A stretch of DNA of 64,000 nt from an uncultured Oscillospiraceae bacterium (GTDB taxonomy: Bacteria > Bacillota > Clostridia > Oscillospirales > Oscillospiraceae), in contig CAKUED010000013.1 of assembly GCA_934646005.1 (NCBI GenBank), positions 8,905 to 72,904 of the forward strand, given 5' to 3'. This document shows, one piece after another, positions 26,471-33,718 of the stretch. Position numbers and translations under genes: made by a program. Under the pieces are notes generated by a model. That model searched no databases. It saw only the letters and a program-made list of their open reading frames with translations, and was not told where the DNA came from. The stretch's first letter is position 1. Each line of letters starts with the position of its first letter.

Positions 26471-26892
26471 GTAGGGGCGGGGCTTGCCCCGCCCGTGCAC
26501 GGCGCACCATCAAATTCGCACAACAAACGGCGACAATGTAAGATCTCCGTAGGGGTCGATGCCCACATCGACCCGGCGGCACGCAATCACAAAATTGCAC
26601 ATACCATCGGCGAAACCGTAAAACGTCCTGTAGGGGCGGACGACCCTGTCCGCCCGATGGGCAATTGCGGGTTTGCCGCGGCGTATCGTAAAAACGGGCG
26701 TACGGTGTGCGGGTCGATGTAGGCATCGACCCCTACAAACGGTATGCGTTTTTGCATTGGTGCGTTCGTTTTTTTGGGTGCGTCCTGCCGGGCGGACAGA
26801 GGCGTCCGCCCCTACGGGTGCATACCGTTTCGCATCGGTGCAGACAAATTCGCAATTACATTCTGCCGGGCGGGGCAGAGCCCCGCCCCTAC
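26471..26892. repeat. Hairpin array 4 (six hairpins, 78-81 bp pitch)
   Basis: Forward units start at 26471, 26549 and 26630; reverse units start at 26710, 26789 and 26867. Spacings are 78, 81, 80, 79 and 78 bp. Outer units are GGGGCGGGG/CCCCGCCCC hairpins, the next carry GTCGATG or GCGGAC cores, so unit types are mirrored roughly about the centre. With the family B unit on the left this accounts for most of the 745-bp gap 26205-26949. Confidence 0.92.
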
Positions 26893-26913
26893 GAGCATCC
26901 TGGGAGAGTATGC

Positions 26914-26950
26914 AAAACCCCGGAAGATTTTCTCTCCCGGGGTTCTTTTT
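26914..26950 (-). terminator. Terminator of yfbR
   Basis: AACCCCGG...CCGGGGTT stem with a 13-nt loop. The minus strand continues into TTTTG. Confidence 0.65.
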
Positions 26951-27525
26951 TATTCCAGCTCATCCAGCGTCAGCCGGAAGCTATCCAGACAGTGCTCCAT
27001 GAAATAATCCAGACACGGAAGCTTCATCTGCTCCAACGCTTCTCTCGTCTGGCGGGCGGCGGAATCGAACTCGGCGTTGCCGGCTTTCTGCTCCTCCAGA
27101 CATTTGATATGCGCCGAGAGCTTGTCCGCCGCTTTGACGATGCGCGCGACCTGCTCGTCCGACTCCAGCAGCAGCGGGCGGTAGCTCTCCCGCAGCGCCT
27201 CCGGCAGCAGCGCCAGCAGCTTTTCGCAGCTGATCGCCTCCACCTGCTTGTACGCCTGCTTGATGGCGGGGTTATAATACTTGATCGGCGTGGGCAGGTC
27301 GCCCGTCAGAATTTCCGACGCATCGTGGAACAGCGCCGCCGCCGCGCAGCGGTCGGGGTCGGCGGGCTCGTGCAGAATGTCGCGCTGGATGAGCGCCAGC
27401 GCGTGCGCCAGCACCGCCACCATGTGGCTGTGCTCCTGAATATTTTCCTGAAACGTATTGCGCATGAGCCCCCAGCGCCCGATGTAGCGCATCCGGGAGA
27501 TGAGCGCGTAAAACCGGCTTTGCAC
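26950..27525 (-). CDS. yfbR: YfbR-like 5'-deoxynucleotidase (HD domain)
   Basis: 191 residues starting with GTG at 27525, 8 nt after GGAGG. The HD metal site is visible: HSHMVAVLAH, the ALFHDASEILTGDLPTP signature, and the distal Asp in KAADKLSAH. YfbR enzymes remove phosphate from deoxynucleoside 5'-monophosphates in dNTP turnover. The SRMRYIGRWGLMRNT start is typical of the family. It follows a MATE gene by 25 bp on the same strand, so the two are probably cotranscribed. Confidence 0.88.
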   Translation of the reverse strand: MQSRFYALISRMRYIGRWGLMRNTFQENIQEHSHMVAVLAHALALIQRDILHEPADPDRCAAAALFHDASEILTGDLPTPIKYYNPAIKQAYKQVEAISCEKLLALLPEALRESYRPLLLESDEQVARIVKAADKLSAHIKCLEEQKAGNAEFDSAARQTREALEQMKLPCLDYFMEHCLDSFRLTLDELE

Positions 27526-27550
27526 GGTAAGATCCTCCTACATTATAATA

Positions 27551-28891
27551 TTACTTGACGAGCGATCTGGTTTTCCACGTCCCGCGGAAGTAGTGGCAGT
27601 AGCAGAAGATGAGCGTCACGACCCACGCCAGAAGCTGACTCCACCAGATGGCGGCGACGCCGAAGAGCGCCGTTTTGACGAGCAGATACGCCAGCGCCAC
27701 GCGCACGCCCAGCGCCAGCGCCGCGCAGGCGGTGGCATACAGCCCCTCGCCCGCGCCCTGAAGCAGCCCGTTGCAGGGGAAATAGACCGCGAACACGAGC
27801 ACTGCCCATGCCGCCAGATGCAGATGCTGCGTGCAGTACGTTGCCGCCTGCCCACTGATGGCAAACAGCGCGATGATCTGCGGCGCGAGGAAATACGCGA
27901 CCGCGCTCAGCGGCAGCGTGATGCAGATCGCAAGCAGAATGACCTGCCGCAGCCCGCGGCTCACGCGCTCGGGCTGCTTTGCGCCGATGTTCTGCCCGGT
28001 GTACGTCGCCATGGTGCTCTGGAACGAGAGTGTGGGCAGGATGAGATAATTTTCAATGCGGCTGCCCACGGTGAACGACGCGACCATATCCTCGCCGCAG
28101 GAATTGACGAGCCGCTGCATGAACATGAAGCCGCACGAGACGACCGACTGCTGCACCGCCATCGGCGCACCGATGGTGAGCACGCGCCGCGCAAGTTTCG
28201 GCTCAAAGCGCAGCTCTCGCGGCGAAAAACGCAGAAATTCGTACTTTTTGTGCATATACCAGAAGCTCAGCACGCACGAGAGAAGCTGCGAAAAGACCGT
28301 CGCCACCGCCGCGCCGGCCACGCCCATCTTCACCACCGCCACCAGCAGCAGGTCGAGCACGACGTTCAGAAGCGACGAGGCAAAGAGGAAATACAGCGTC
28401 GCCTTGCTGTCGCCGATGGCGCGCAAAATCGCGGCAGCGATGTTGTAGCCGAACTGAAAGATCAGCCCCGCCGCATAGATCATAAAGTAAGTGACCGCCA
28501 TTTCCAGCAGCGCTTCGGGCGTTTGCAGCAGCCCCGCCAGCAGCGGGCGCGTGAGCACCACGCCGAGCACGCTCATCCCCGCGCCGAGCGCCAGAAACAG
28601 CACGATGGACGTGGACGCAATGCGCCGCACCTCGTCCAGCTTCTGCGCGCCGAAATACTGCGCGACCAGCACGCCCGCGCCGATGGAAAAGCCCAGCGCC
28701 AGCGCCGTAAAGAGCATCGTCAGGCTCGTGCACGAGCCCACGGCGGACAGCGCGCGGTCACTCACATAGTTGCCGACGATGATGGTGTCGGCGGTGTTGT
28801 AGAGCTGCTGCAATAAATTCCCCAGCAGCAGCGGCAGTGCAAAGCGCAGCGCGCCCTTCCACGGCGTGCCGCGTGTTAAATCCAGCGTCAT
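27551..28891 (-). CDS. MATE family efflux transporter
   Basis: 446 residues with the 12-helix MATE layout and the first-half segment LLQQLYNTADTIIVGNYV, close to the NorM/DinF-like group common in Clostridia. It exports organic cations or drugs by ion antiport. It heads a unit with yfbR and is divergent from the perR operon, with 192 bp between the start codons. Its sequence is clearly different from the other two MATE proteins here, so this is not a recent local duplication. Confidence 0.9.
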   Translation of the reverse strand: MTLDLTRGTPWKGALRFALPLLLGNLLQQLYNTADTIIVGNYVSDRALSAVGSCTSLTMLFTALALGFSIGAGVLVAQYFGAQKLDEVRRIASTSIVLFLALGAGMSVLGVVLTRPLLAGLLQTPEALLEMAVTYFMIYAAGLIFQFGYNIAAAILRAIGDSKATLYFLFASSLLNVVLDLLLVAVVKMGVAGAAVATVFSQLLSCVLSFWYMHKKYEFLRFSPRELRFEPKLARRVLTIGAPMAVQQSVVSCGFMFMQRLVNSCGEDMVASFTVGSRIENYLILPTLSFQSTMATYTGQNIGAKQPERVSRGLRQVILLAICITLPLSAVAYFLAPQIIALFAISGQAATYCTQHLHLAAWAVLVFAVYFPCNGLLQGAGEGLYATACAALALGVRVALAYLLVKTALFGVAAIWWSQLLAWVVTLIFCYCHYFRGTWKTRSLVK

Positions 28892-29012
28892 GCTTCGTCA
28901 TCCCCTATCTATTCTATATAAATAGTATCACAAGCACGAGGGAATGTAAATCGGCGTTTTGACGCACAGCATTGTGCTGTATTTTTGCGGCAGTTTTTGT
29001 GCAAATTGCCAC

Positions 29013-29041
29013 TTTACAAATGAGAATCATTCTTATATAAT
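29013..29041 (+). promoter_or_regulatory. perR operon promoter
   Basis: TTTACA (29013-29018), 17-bp spacer, perfect TATAAT (29036-29041). Confidence 0.85.
29021..29035 (+). promoter_or_regulatory. PerR/Fur-type operator 1
   Basis: TGAGAATCATTCTTA, a 7-1-7 inverted repeat close to TGATAATnATTATCA, lying exactly in the promoter spacer. Confidence 0.65.
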
Positions 29042-29052
29042 TAACTTGCAAA

Positions 29053-29067
29053 TGATAATTATTATTG
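29053..29067 (+). promoter_or_regulatory. PerR/Fur-type operator 2
   Basis: TGATAATTATTATTG, a perfect left half and a 5/7 right half, located just after the predicted transcription start and before the perR ribosome site. Confidence 0.65.
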
Positions 29068-29083
29068 ATTTGGAGGGATGCGC

Positions 29084-29482
29084 ATGGCAGTCCGAAAATA
29101 CAGCCGCAAGCGCGACGCGATCTTGGAATGCGTGCGCAGTACGACCGAGCACCCGGCTGCGGAGTGGGTCTATTCGCACCTGAAGAACGAATTTCCCGAT
29201 CTGAGCCTCGCCACGGTCTATCGCAACCTCGCCATGTTCAAGGACGAGGGGCTGGTCGAATCGCTGGGCACGGTCGGCGGCATCGAACGCTTTGACGGCA
29301 ATACCGCCCCGCACGATCATTTTATCTGCACCGCGTGCAACGCGGTCATCGACTTTGAAGCCCCCGCGCTGCCGGATGCACTTTTGGAGCAGGTGCAGAC
29401 GCAGCTCGGTGCAAAGCTCTCCGGCTACCGCCTGCATTACTACGGGCTGTGCCGAAGCTGCAAAAATAAAAAAATCAATTAA
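29084..29482 (+). CDS. perR: Peroxide-responsive repressor PerR (Fur family)
   Basis: 132 residues. It has a winged-helix N-terminal half (LSLATVYRNLAMFKDEGLV recognition helix) and a dimerisation half with the structural zinc site CTAC...CRSC. The regulatory metal segment reads RFDGNTAPHDHF. An Asp follows RF as in B. subtilis PerR, where Fur has Glu, so peroxide sensing through Fe-catalysed His oxidation is more likely than iron sensing. ATG 29084 is used because the ATG two codons earlier abuts GGAGGG. It controls its own operon through two flanking operators and is followed by rubrerythrin, a BFD-like protein and rubredoxin. Confidence 0.88.
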   Translation: MAVRKYSRKRDAILECVRSTTEHPAAEWVYSHLKNEFPDLSLATVYRNLAMFKDEGLVESLGTVGGIERFDGNTAPHDHFICTACNAVIDFEAPALPDALLEQVQTQLGAKLSGYRLHYYGLCRSCKNKKIN

Positions 29483-29511
29483 ACGGATCAAAACAATGGA
29501 GGTAAATCAAA

Positions 29512-30102
29512 ATGAAAAAATTTGTGTGCAAGGTCTGCGGTTACGTTTACGAGGGCGAGGAAGCGCCCGATGTCTGCCCCGTCTGCAAGGCAAAGAAGGA
29601 AATGTTCGAGGAAGTCAAGGGCGAGATGAAGCTGGCTGCCGAGCATGAGTACGGCATCTATGCCAAGACCGTCAAGAACAACCCCGACATCTCCGCCGAG
29701 GATAAGAAGTATATCTTCGAGCAGCTCATGGCGAATTTCAACGGCGAGTGCAGCGAGGTGGGTATGTACCTGTGCATGGCGCGCATCGCGCACCGCGAGG
29801 GCTATCCCGAGGTCGGTCTGTACTGGGAAAAGGCGGCGTACGAAGAGGCGGAGCACGCGGCAAAGTTTGCAGAGCTGCTCGGCGAGGATCTGGAAGCGAA
29901 CATGAAGGCGACCACGAAGGACAACCTCAAGTGGCGCGTGGACTGCGAGTTCGGCGCGACCGCGGGCAAGTTCGAGCTGGCGGGCTGCGCCAAGAAGAAC
30001 GGTCTGGACGCCATCCACGACACCGTGCACGAAATGGCGCGCGATGAGGCTCGTCACGGCCGCGCCCTCAAGGGTCTGCTGGACCGCTACTTTGGCAAAT
30101 AA
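29512..30102 (+). CDS. Reverse rubrerythrin
   Basis: 196 residues with domains in reversed order: an N-terminal rubredoxin-type Fe site ([10 protein letters not shown]...CPVCKA, residues 6-27) followed by a ferritin-like di-iron four-helix bundle ([23 protein letters not shown] and a last [12 protein letters not shown] helix). It reduces hydrogen peroxide, and in clostridia also oxygen, with electrons from rubredoxin/NADH. It lies 29 bp after perR in the same operon, with a GGAGG site. Confidence 0.95.
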   Translation: MKKFVCKVCGYVYEGEEAPDVCPVCKAKKEMFEEVKGEMKLAAEHEYGIYAKTVKNNPDISAEDKKYIFEQLMANFNGECSEVGMYLCMARIAHREGYPEVGLYWEKAAYEEAEHAAKFAELLGEDLEANMKATTKDNLKWRVDCEFGATAGKFELAGCAKKNGLDAIHDTVHEMARDEARHGRALKGLLDRYFGK

Positions 30103-30105
30103 GCC

Positions 30106-30309
30106 ATGGACTATACAGAGAACACCGAGATCTGTCACTGCAAGCACGTCACGCTGGCGGACATCGACGATGCGCTGCATCGGAGCGCGCACTTTTCCGA
30201 CGTGGAGGAGGAGTTCCGGCAGGTGCAGGCGATGACGCAGTGCTCAACGGGCTGCGGCGGCTGCCATGATAAGATCATGGGGATCATTTCTGAACGGCTC
30301 AGCGGCTGA
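30106..30309 (+). CDS. BFD-like [2Fe-2S] protein
   Basis: 67 residues with the bacterioferritin-associated-ferredoxin-like cysteine pattern: CHC near the N-terminus, then CSTGCGGC about 38 residues later. Such small domains bind one [2Fe-2S] cluster and pass electrons to iron-storage or redox partners. It starts 3 bp after the rubrerythrin stop and precedes rubredoxin, so it is probably an electron carrier in the peroxide/oxygen-reducing chain. Confidence 0.8.
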   Translation: MDYTENTEICHCKHVTLADIDDALHRSAHFSDVEEEFRQVQAMTQCSTGCGGCHDKIMGIISERLSG

Positions 30310-30329
30310 TTCAATAAAGGAGAACAGCT

Positions 30330-30491
30330 ATGGAAAAATACGTCTGCGACATCTGCGGCTACGTCTACGACCCGGAAGCCGGCGATCCTGACAACGACGT
30401 CGCCCCCGGCACGCCGTGGGAGGAAGTCCCCGAGGATTGGGTCTGCCCGCTCTGCGGCGTCGGCAAAGACCAGTTCAGCCCGGAAGAATAA
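30330..30491 (+). CDS. Rubredoxin
   Basis: 53 residues, a canonical rubredoxin: [15 protein letters not shown] at the start and [13 protein letters not shown] at the end, giving the Cys-x2-Cys...Cys-x2-Cys iron site. AAAGGAG lies 7-8 nt before the ATG. It is the last gene of the perR operon and the natural electron donor for the rubrerythrin encoded two genes upstream. Confidence 0.95.
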   Translation: MEKYVCDICGYVYDPEAGDPDNDVAPGTPWEEVPEDWVCPLCGVGKDQFSPEE

Positions 30492-30498
30492 ATCAGAT

Positions 30499-30532
30499 GC
30501 GGAGAAGGGCACGTCCCTTCTCCGCGTTTTTT
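30499..30532 (+). terminator. Terminator of the perR-rubredoxin operon
   Basis: Stem GCGGAGAAGGG/CCCTTCTCCGC, 5-nt loop, then TTTTTT. Confidence 0.92.
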
Positions 30533-30547
30533 GTGAAAAGCGCCCAT

Positions 30548-30577
30548 TTGCATGGCGCGTGCCAATTGTGGTACACT
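30548..30577 (+). promoter_or_regulatory. Promoter of the 73-residue ORF
   Basis: TTGCAT (30548-30553), 18-bp spacer, TGG-extended TACACT (30572-30577). Confidence 0.55.
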
Positions 30578-30600
30578 AGTTCAAAAAAGGAGGCTGTTTT

Positions 30601-30822
30601 ATGAACGAATACGAACTGCTCATCGAGACCATCAACCCCTGCGGGGGCGAGGCACACAGCAAAAAGGAATTTCTGGAGGTCACCGCGTCCAGCCCCGAAG
30701 CATACATCGCCCAAAACGGGCGCTACCCCGTGATCGACAGCGGCAAAAACGCCGCCGGGGATACCGTCATCACCACCGGCGACGGCAAGGGCACACTGGT
30801 GCGGTATACGTTTACGGAGTGA
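30601..30822 (+). CDS. Small soluble protein, unknown
   Basis: 73 residues, acidic, with no signal peptide or membrane segment. The central pattern FLEVTASSPEAYIAQNGRYPVI followed by a GDTVITTGDGKG turn suggests a small beta-rich domain. I do not recognise a family. It has its own promoter and an AAAGGAGG site, so expression is likely. It stands alone between the rubredoxin terminator and a block of family B repeats. Confidence 0.6.
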   Translation: MNEYELLIETINPCGGEAHSKKEFLEVTASSPEAYIAQNGRYPVIDSGKNAAGDTVITTGDGKGTLVRYTFTE

Positions 30823-30849
30823 GCGGCACGGCGGAGGTTTGCAGAAGTC

Positions 30850-31020
30850 CCTTGGCTCTCCCTCTGGGAGAGCTGTCGCCGAAGGCGACTGAGAGGGTCT
30901 TCATTATTTACCCTCTCCGTCCTTCGCTGCGCTCGGACACCTCCCCCAAAGGGGGAGGCAAGGGTGCGTGCCGCACCGTCGGGTTTGCAGAAGTCCAAGG
31001 CTTCCCCACATGGGGAAGGC
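30850..31020. repeat. Family B hairpin repeats
   Basis: Three units: CTCTCCCTCTGGGAGAG with GTCGCCGAAGGCGAC, then CCTTCGCTGCGCTCGG with CCTCCCCCAAAGGGGGAGG, then CTTCCCCACATGGGGAAG. The remainder of the gap 30823-31234 contains the livJ promoter and leader only. Confidence 0.8.
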
Positions 31021-31087
31021 AAAAATGCTGTTCCGGCAGGGCATTTTGCTCTGGCGGAATTTTTTGCGGTTTTTTGAAAGAAAACTC

Positions 31088-31116
31088 TTGCATTTACTGG
31101 AACGGGTCGCTATAAT
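31088..31116 (+). promoter_or_regulatory. Promoter of the liv operon
   Basis: TTGCAT (31088-31093), 17-bp spacer, perfect TATAAT (31111-31116). The leader to livJ is about 112 nt. Confidence 0.8.
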
Positions 31117-31234
31117 AGGGAACTATAAAAATGCTCTTACCGTGAACACTCGTCCGCGTGGCGCGGACACACGGCGCGGCATTCCCAAAATCCCGCAGTG
31201 ATGGCTGCTCCGGCAGCCGAGAAGGAGGAAAACC

Positions 31235-32452
31235 ATGAAAAAGATCCTTGCACTCATCCTTGTATGCTCCCTGGCGCTGTGCCTGCTGGCAGGCTGCGCG
31301 GGCGGCAAGCCCGCGGCTGACGCGTCCAGCGACGCTTCCGCCGATGCCGCCGCCTCCGAAAGCGGCAACAAAGTCGTAAAGATCGGCGTGTACGAGCCGC
31401 AGACCGGCGACAATGGCGCGGGCGGCAAGCAGGAAATTCTGGGTATGCAGTATGCAAACTATGTGCAGCCCACCGTCGAGATCGGCGGCGAGACCTATGA
31501 CGTCAAGCTCGAGATCGTCGATAACCGCACCACTGCCGAAAACGGCCCGTCCGCAGCGGCGGAGCTTGTGAACCGCGACGTGTCCATCGTGCTCGGCTCT
31601 TACGGCTCGGGCGTGTCCACTGCCGGCGGCAAGGTCTTTGCCGAAGCGGGTGTGCCCGCCATCGGCGTCTCCTGCACCAACCCGCAGGTCACAGCGGAAT
31701 GCGACGTCTACTTCCGCATCTGCTTCCTCGATCCGTTCCAGGGCACGGTCCTTGCCAACTACGCGTGGAACTCCGGCGTGACCACCGCCTACACGCTGGC
31801 GATGCTCGGCTCTGACTATGACCAGGGTCTGGTCTACTACTTCAAGCAGGCGTTTGAGGCTCTGGGCGGCACGGTCATTTCCGAGGACTTCCCGGAGGGC
31901 ACTGCCAACTTCGTCTCCTACATCAATAACGCGCAGTCCGCGGGCGCGGGCGTCATCATGGCGCCGGTCTCCACCAACTACGCGCAGCTCATCATCGAGG
32001 CTGCCTCCGCACAGGGCTATACGGGCGAGCTGCTCGGCTCTGACACATGGGACAACAACATGGTCGTCGAGTCCGCCAAGGGCAAGGACGTGAGCATCAA
32101 GGTCACCACCTTCTATCAGGAGGGCGGCGCGCCGGAATTTGACTCCGGCATCAAGGAGTGGATGAACGCCAACGCCGATGCACTGACCAACAACGGCGGC
32201 AACGACATGGTCGCGGCTGTGACCGCGATGGGCTATGACGCCTACTTCACCGCGCTTGAGGCGCTGAAGGCTGCCGGCTCTGCCGCGCCTGCCGACGTGC
32301 TGAAGGCTCTGCCGTCCGTCACCTACGAAGGCGTGTCCGGCAAGATCGCCTTTGACGACATCGGCGATGCCAAGCGCGACACCGCGTACATCAAGACCGC
32401 GAACACCACCGACGGCGTTTGGGAGTTCTACGCGGTGCAGGGCGTCGAATGA
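31235..32452 (+). CDS. livJ: Branched-chain amino acid ABC transporter substrate-binding lipoprotein
   Basis: 405 residues with a lipoprotein signal (LALCLLAGCAGG) and the periplasmic-binding-protein type 1 fold of LivJ: KIGVYEPQTGDNGAGG, a DNRTTAENGPSAAAELV helix, the GSYGSGVSTAGG ligand loop, and LLGSDTWDNNM. It captures leucine/isoleucine/valine or a related amino acid or amide for the importer encoded downstream. It is first in livJHMGF and separated from livH by 378 bp of hairpins, an arrangement often linked to higher expression of the binding protein. Confidence 0.92.
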   Translation: MKKILALILVCSLALCLLAGCAGGKPAADASSDASADAAASESGNKVVKIGVYEPQTGDNGAGGKQEILGMQYANYVQPTVEIGGETYDVKLEIVDNRTTAENGPSAAAELVNRDVSIVLGSYGSGVSTAGGKVFAEAGVPAIGVSCTNPQVTAECDVYFRICFLDPFQGTVLANYAWNSGVTTAYTLAMLGSDYDQGLVYYFKQAFEALGGTVISEDFPEGTANFVSYINNAQSAGAGVIMAPVSTNYAQLIIEAASAQGYTGELLGSDTWDNNMVVESAKGKDVSIKVTTFYQEGGAPEFDSGIKEWMNANADALTNNGGNDMVAAVTAMGYDAYFTALEALKAAGSAAPADVLKALPSVTYEGVSGKIAFDDIGDAKRDTAYIKTANTTDGVWEFYAVQGVE

Positions 32453-32660
32453 ATTGTGTCATTTTCATGACACAATTCTCAAACGAAAACCGCTTCGCTG
32501 GGTTTTCGTTTGAACAGGATTGCACTGCGTTGCGCGCATAATTTTTGCGCAAGCACAAAAATTCTACACTCCACTCCGTGAGCAGAATTTTTGCCGACGC
32601 GCAGGTCGCCGGCAAAAATGATTCCAATCATTTTCGCCGCTGCGGCGGCGAAACTCTGCG
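32451..32660 (+). repeat. Cascade of hairpins between livJ and livH
   Basis: At least five consecutive inverted repeats start within the livJ stop codon: GAATTGTGTCAT/ATGACACAATTC (32451-32478), TCAAACGAAAACC/GGTTTTCGTTTGA (32479-32513), CAAAAATTCT/AGAATTTTTG, TTTTTGCCG/CGGCAAAAA and ATGATT/AATCAT. None of the first two has a T-run, so they are not typical terminators. The rest of the gap to 32830 contains a further inverted repeat GAGAATCC/GGATTCTC (32743-32795) and no ORF. Confidence 0.8.
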
Positions 32661-32830
32661 AGGCTTTTCGTAGCTTTTCGGACTTGGCGGGGCGTTTGCC
32701 CCGCCAGGTCTTGCATAATTTTATTGAACTGGAATGATAACAGAGAATCCGCGCGGCGGATTTAGTCTTTTGCGCGATCGGGCGCGGGGATTCTCCGTTA
32801 TCCCATACGATCTTCAGGAGGACTCCGCTT

Positions 32831-33706
32831 ATGCAAGGACTGCTTCCCTACATTATTAACGGCATTTCCGCCGGCGGTCAGTACGCGCTGATCGCCATCG
32901 GCTATACGCTGGTCTACGGCATCCTGCGGCTCATCAACTTCGCCCACGGCGATGTGTTCATGGTCGCGGGGCTCATCATGGTGTACGCCTCGGCGTCCAT
33001 GCCGATGTACATCGCGCTGCCGCTGGTCATCGTCGCCACGGCGCTGCTGGGCTTTCTCATCGAGCGCGCGGCGTATAAGCCTCTGCGCACCGCGCCGCGG
33101 ATGTCGCTCATGATCTCCGCCATCGGCGTGAGCTATCTCATCCAGAACCTCGCGTTCTACATCACCGGCGGTCAGCCGCAGCCGGTCACGCATCCCATCC
33201 CCTGGATCTCCGACACCATCAGCGTCCTCGGTGCGTCCACCAAGCGCGTCACGCTGGTCACGCCGGTGCTGACGATCGGGCTCGTGCTGCTGCTCGTGTG
33301 GCTGACGAAAAAGACGAAGGTCGGTCTCGCCATGCGCGCCGCGTCCAAGGATTTTGAAACGGCGCAGCTCATGGGCGTGAAGATCAACTCCGTCATCTCC
33401 TTTACATTCGTCATCGGCTCGGCGCTGGCAGCCGTCGGCGCGATGCTGTACTTTACGAACTACCCCAACGTCGCCATCGGCTCGGGCAGTATGCCGGGAC
33501 TCAAGGCGTTCGTCGCAGCGGTGTTCGGCGGCATCGGCTCGATCCCCGGCGCGGTCGTGGGCGCGTTCATCATCGGTCTGTGCGAGGAGCTCATCAAGGC
33601 GATCCAGCCCACGTTCTCCGACGCGTTCACGTTCGTCATCCTCATCGTGGTGCTGTGCGTCAAGCCCACGGGTCTGTTCGGTGAAAAAGTCACCGACAAG
33701 GTGTAA
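32831..33706 (+). CDS. livH: Branched-chain amino acid ABC transporter permease LivH
   Basis: 291 residues with about eight hydrophobic helices. LivH hallmarks are the N-terminal NGISAGGQYALIAIGYTLVYGILRLINFAHGD region (seen here as separate short motifs GGQYALIAIGYT and INFAHGD), the AMRAASKDFETA coupling helix and the late GGIGSIPGA segment. With LivM it forms the membrane channel of the importer. CAGGAGG precedes the ATG. livM follows 12 bp downstream. Confidence 0.95.
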   Translation: MQGLLPYIINGISAGGQYALIAIGYTLVYGILRLINFAHGDVFMVAGLIMVYASASMPMYIALPLVIVATALLGFLIERAAYKPLRTAPRMSLMISAIGVSYLIQNLAFYITGGQPQPVTHPIPWISDTISVLGASTKRVTLVTPVLTIGLVLLLVWLTKKTKVGLAMRAASKDFETAQLMGVKINSVISFTFVIGSALAAVGAMLYFTNYPNVAIGSGSMPGLKAFVAAVFGGIGSIPGAVVGAFIIGLCEELIKAIQPTFSDAFTFVILIVVLCVKPTGLFGEKVTDKV

Positions 33707-33718
33707 GGAGGCTTTGGC

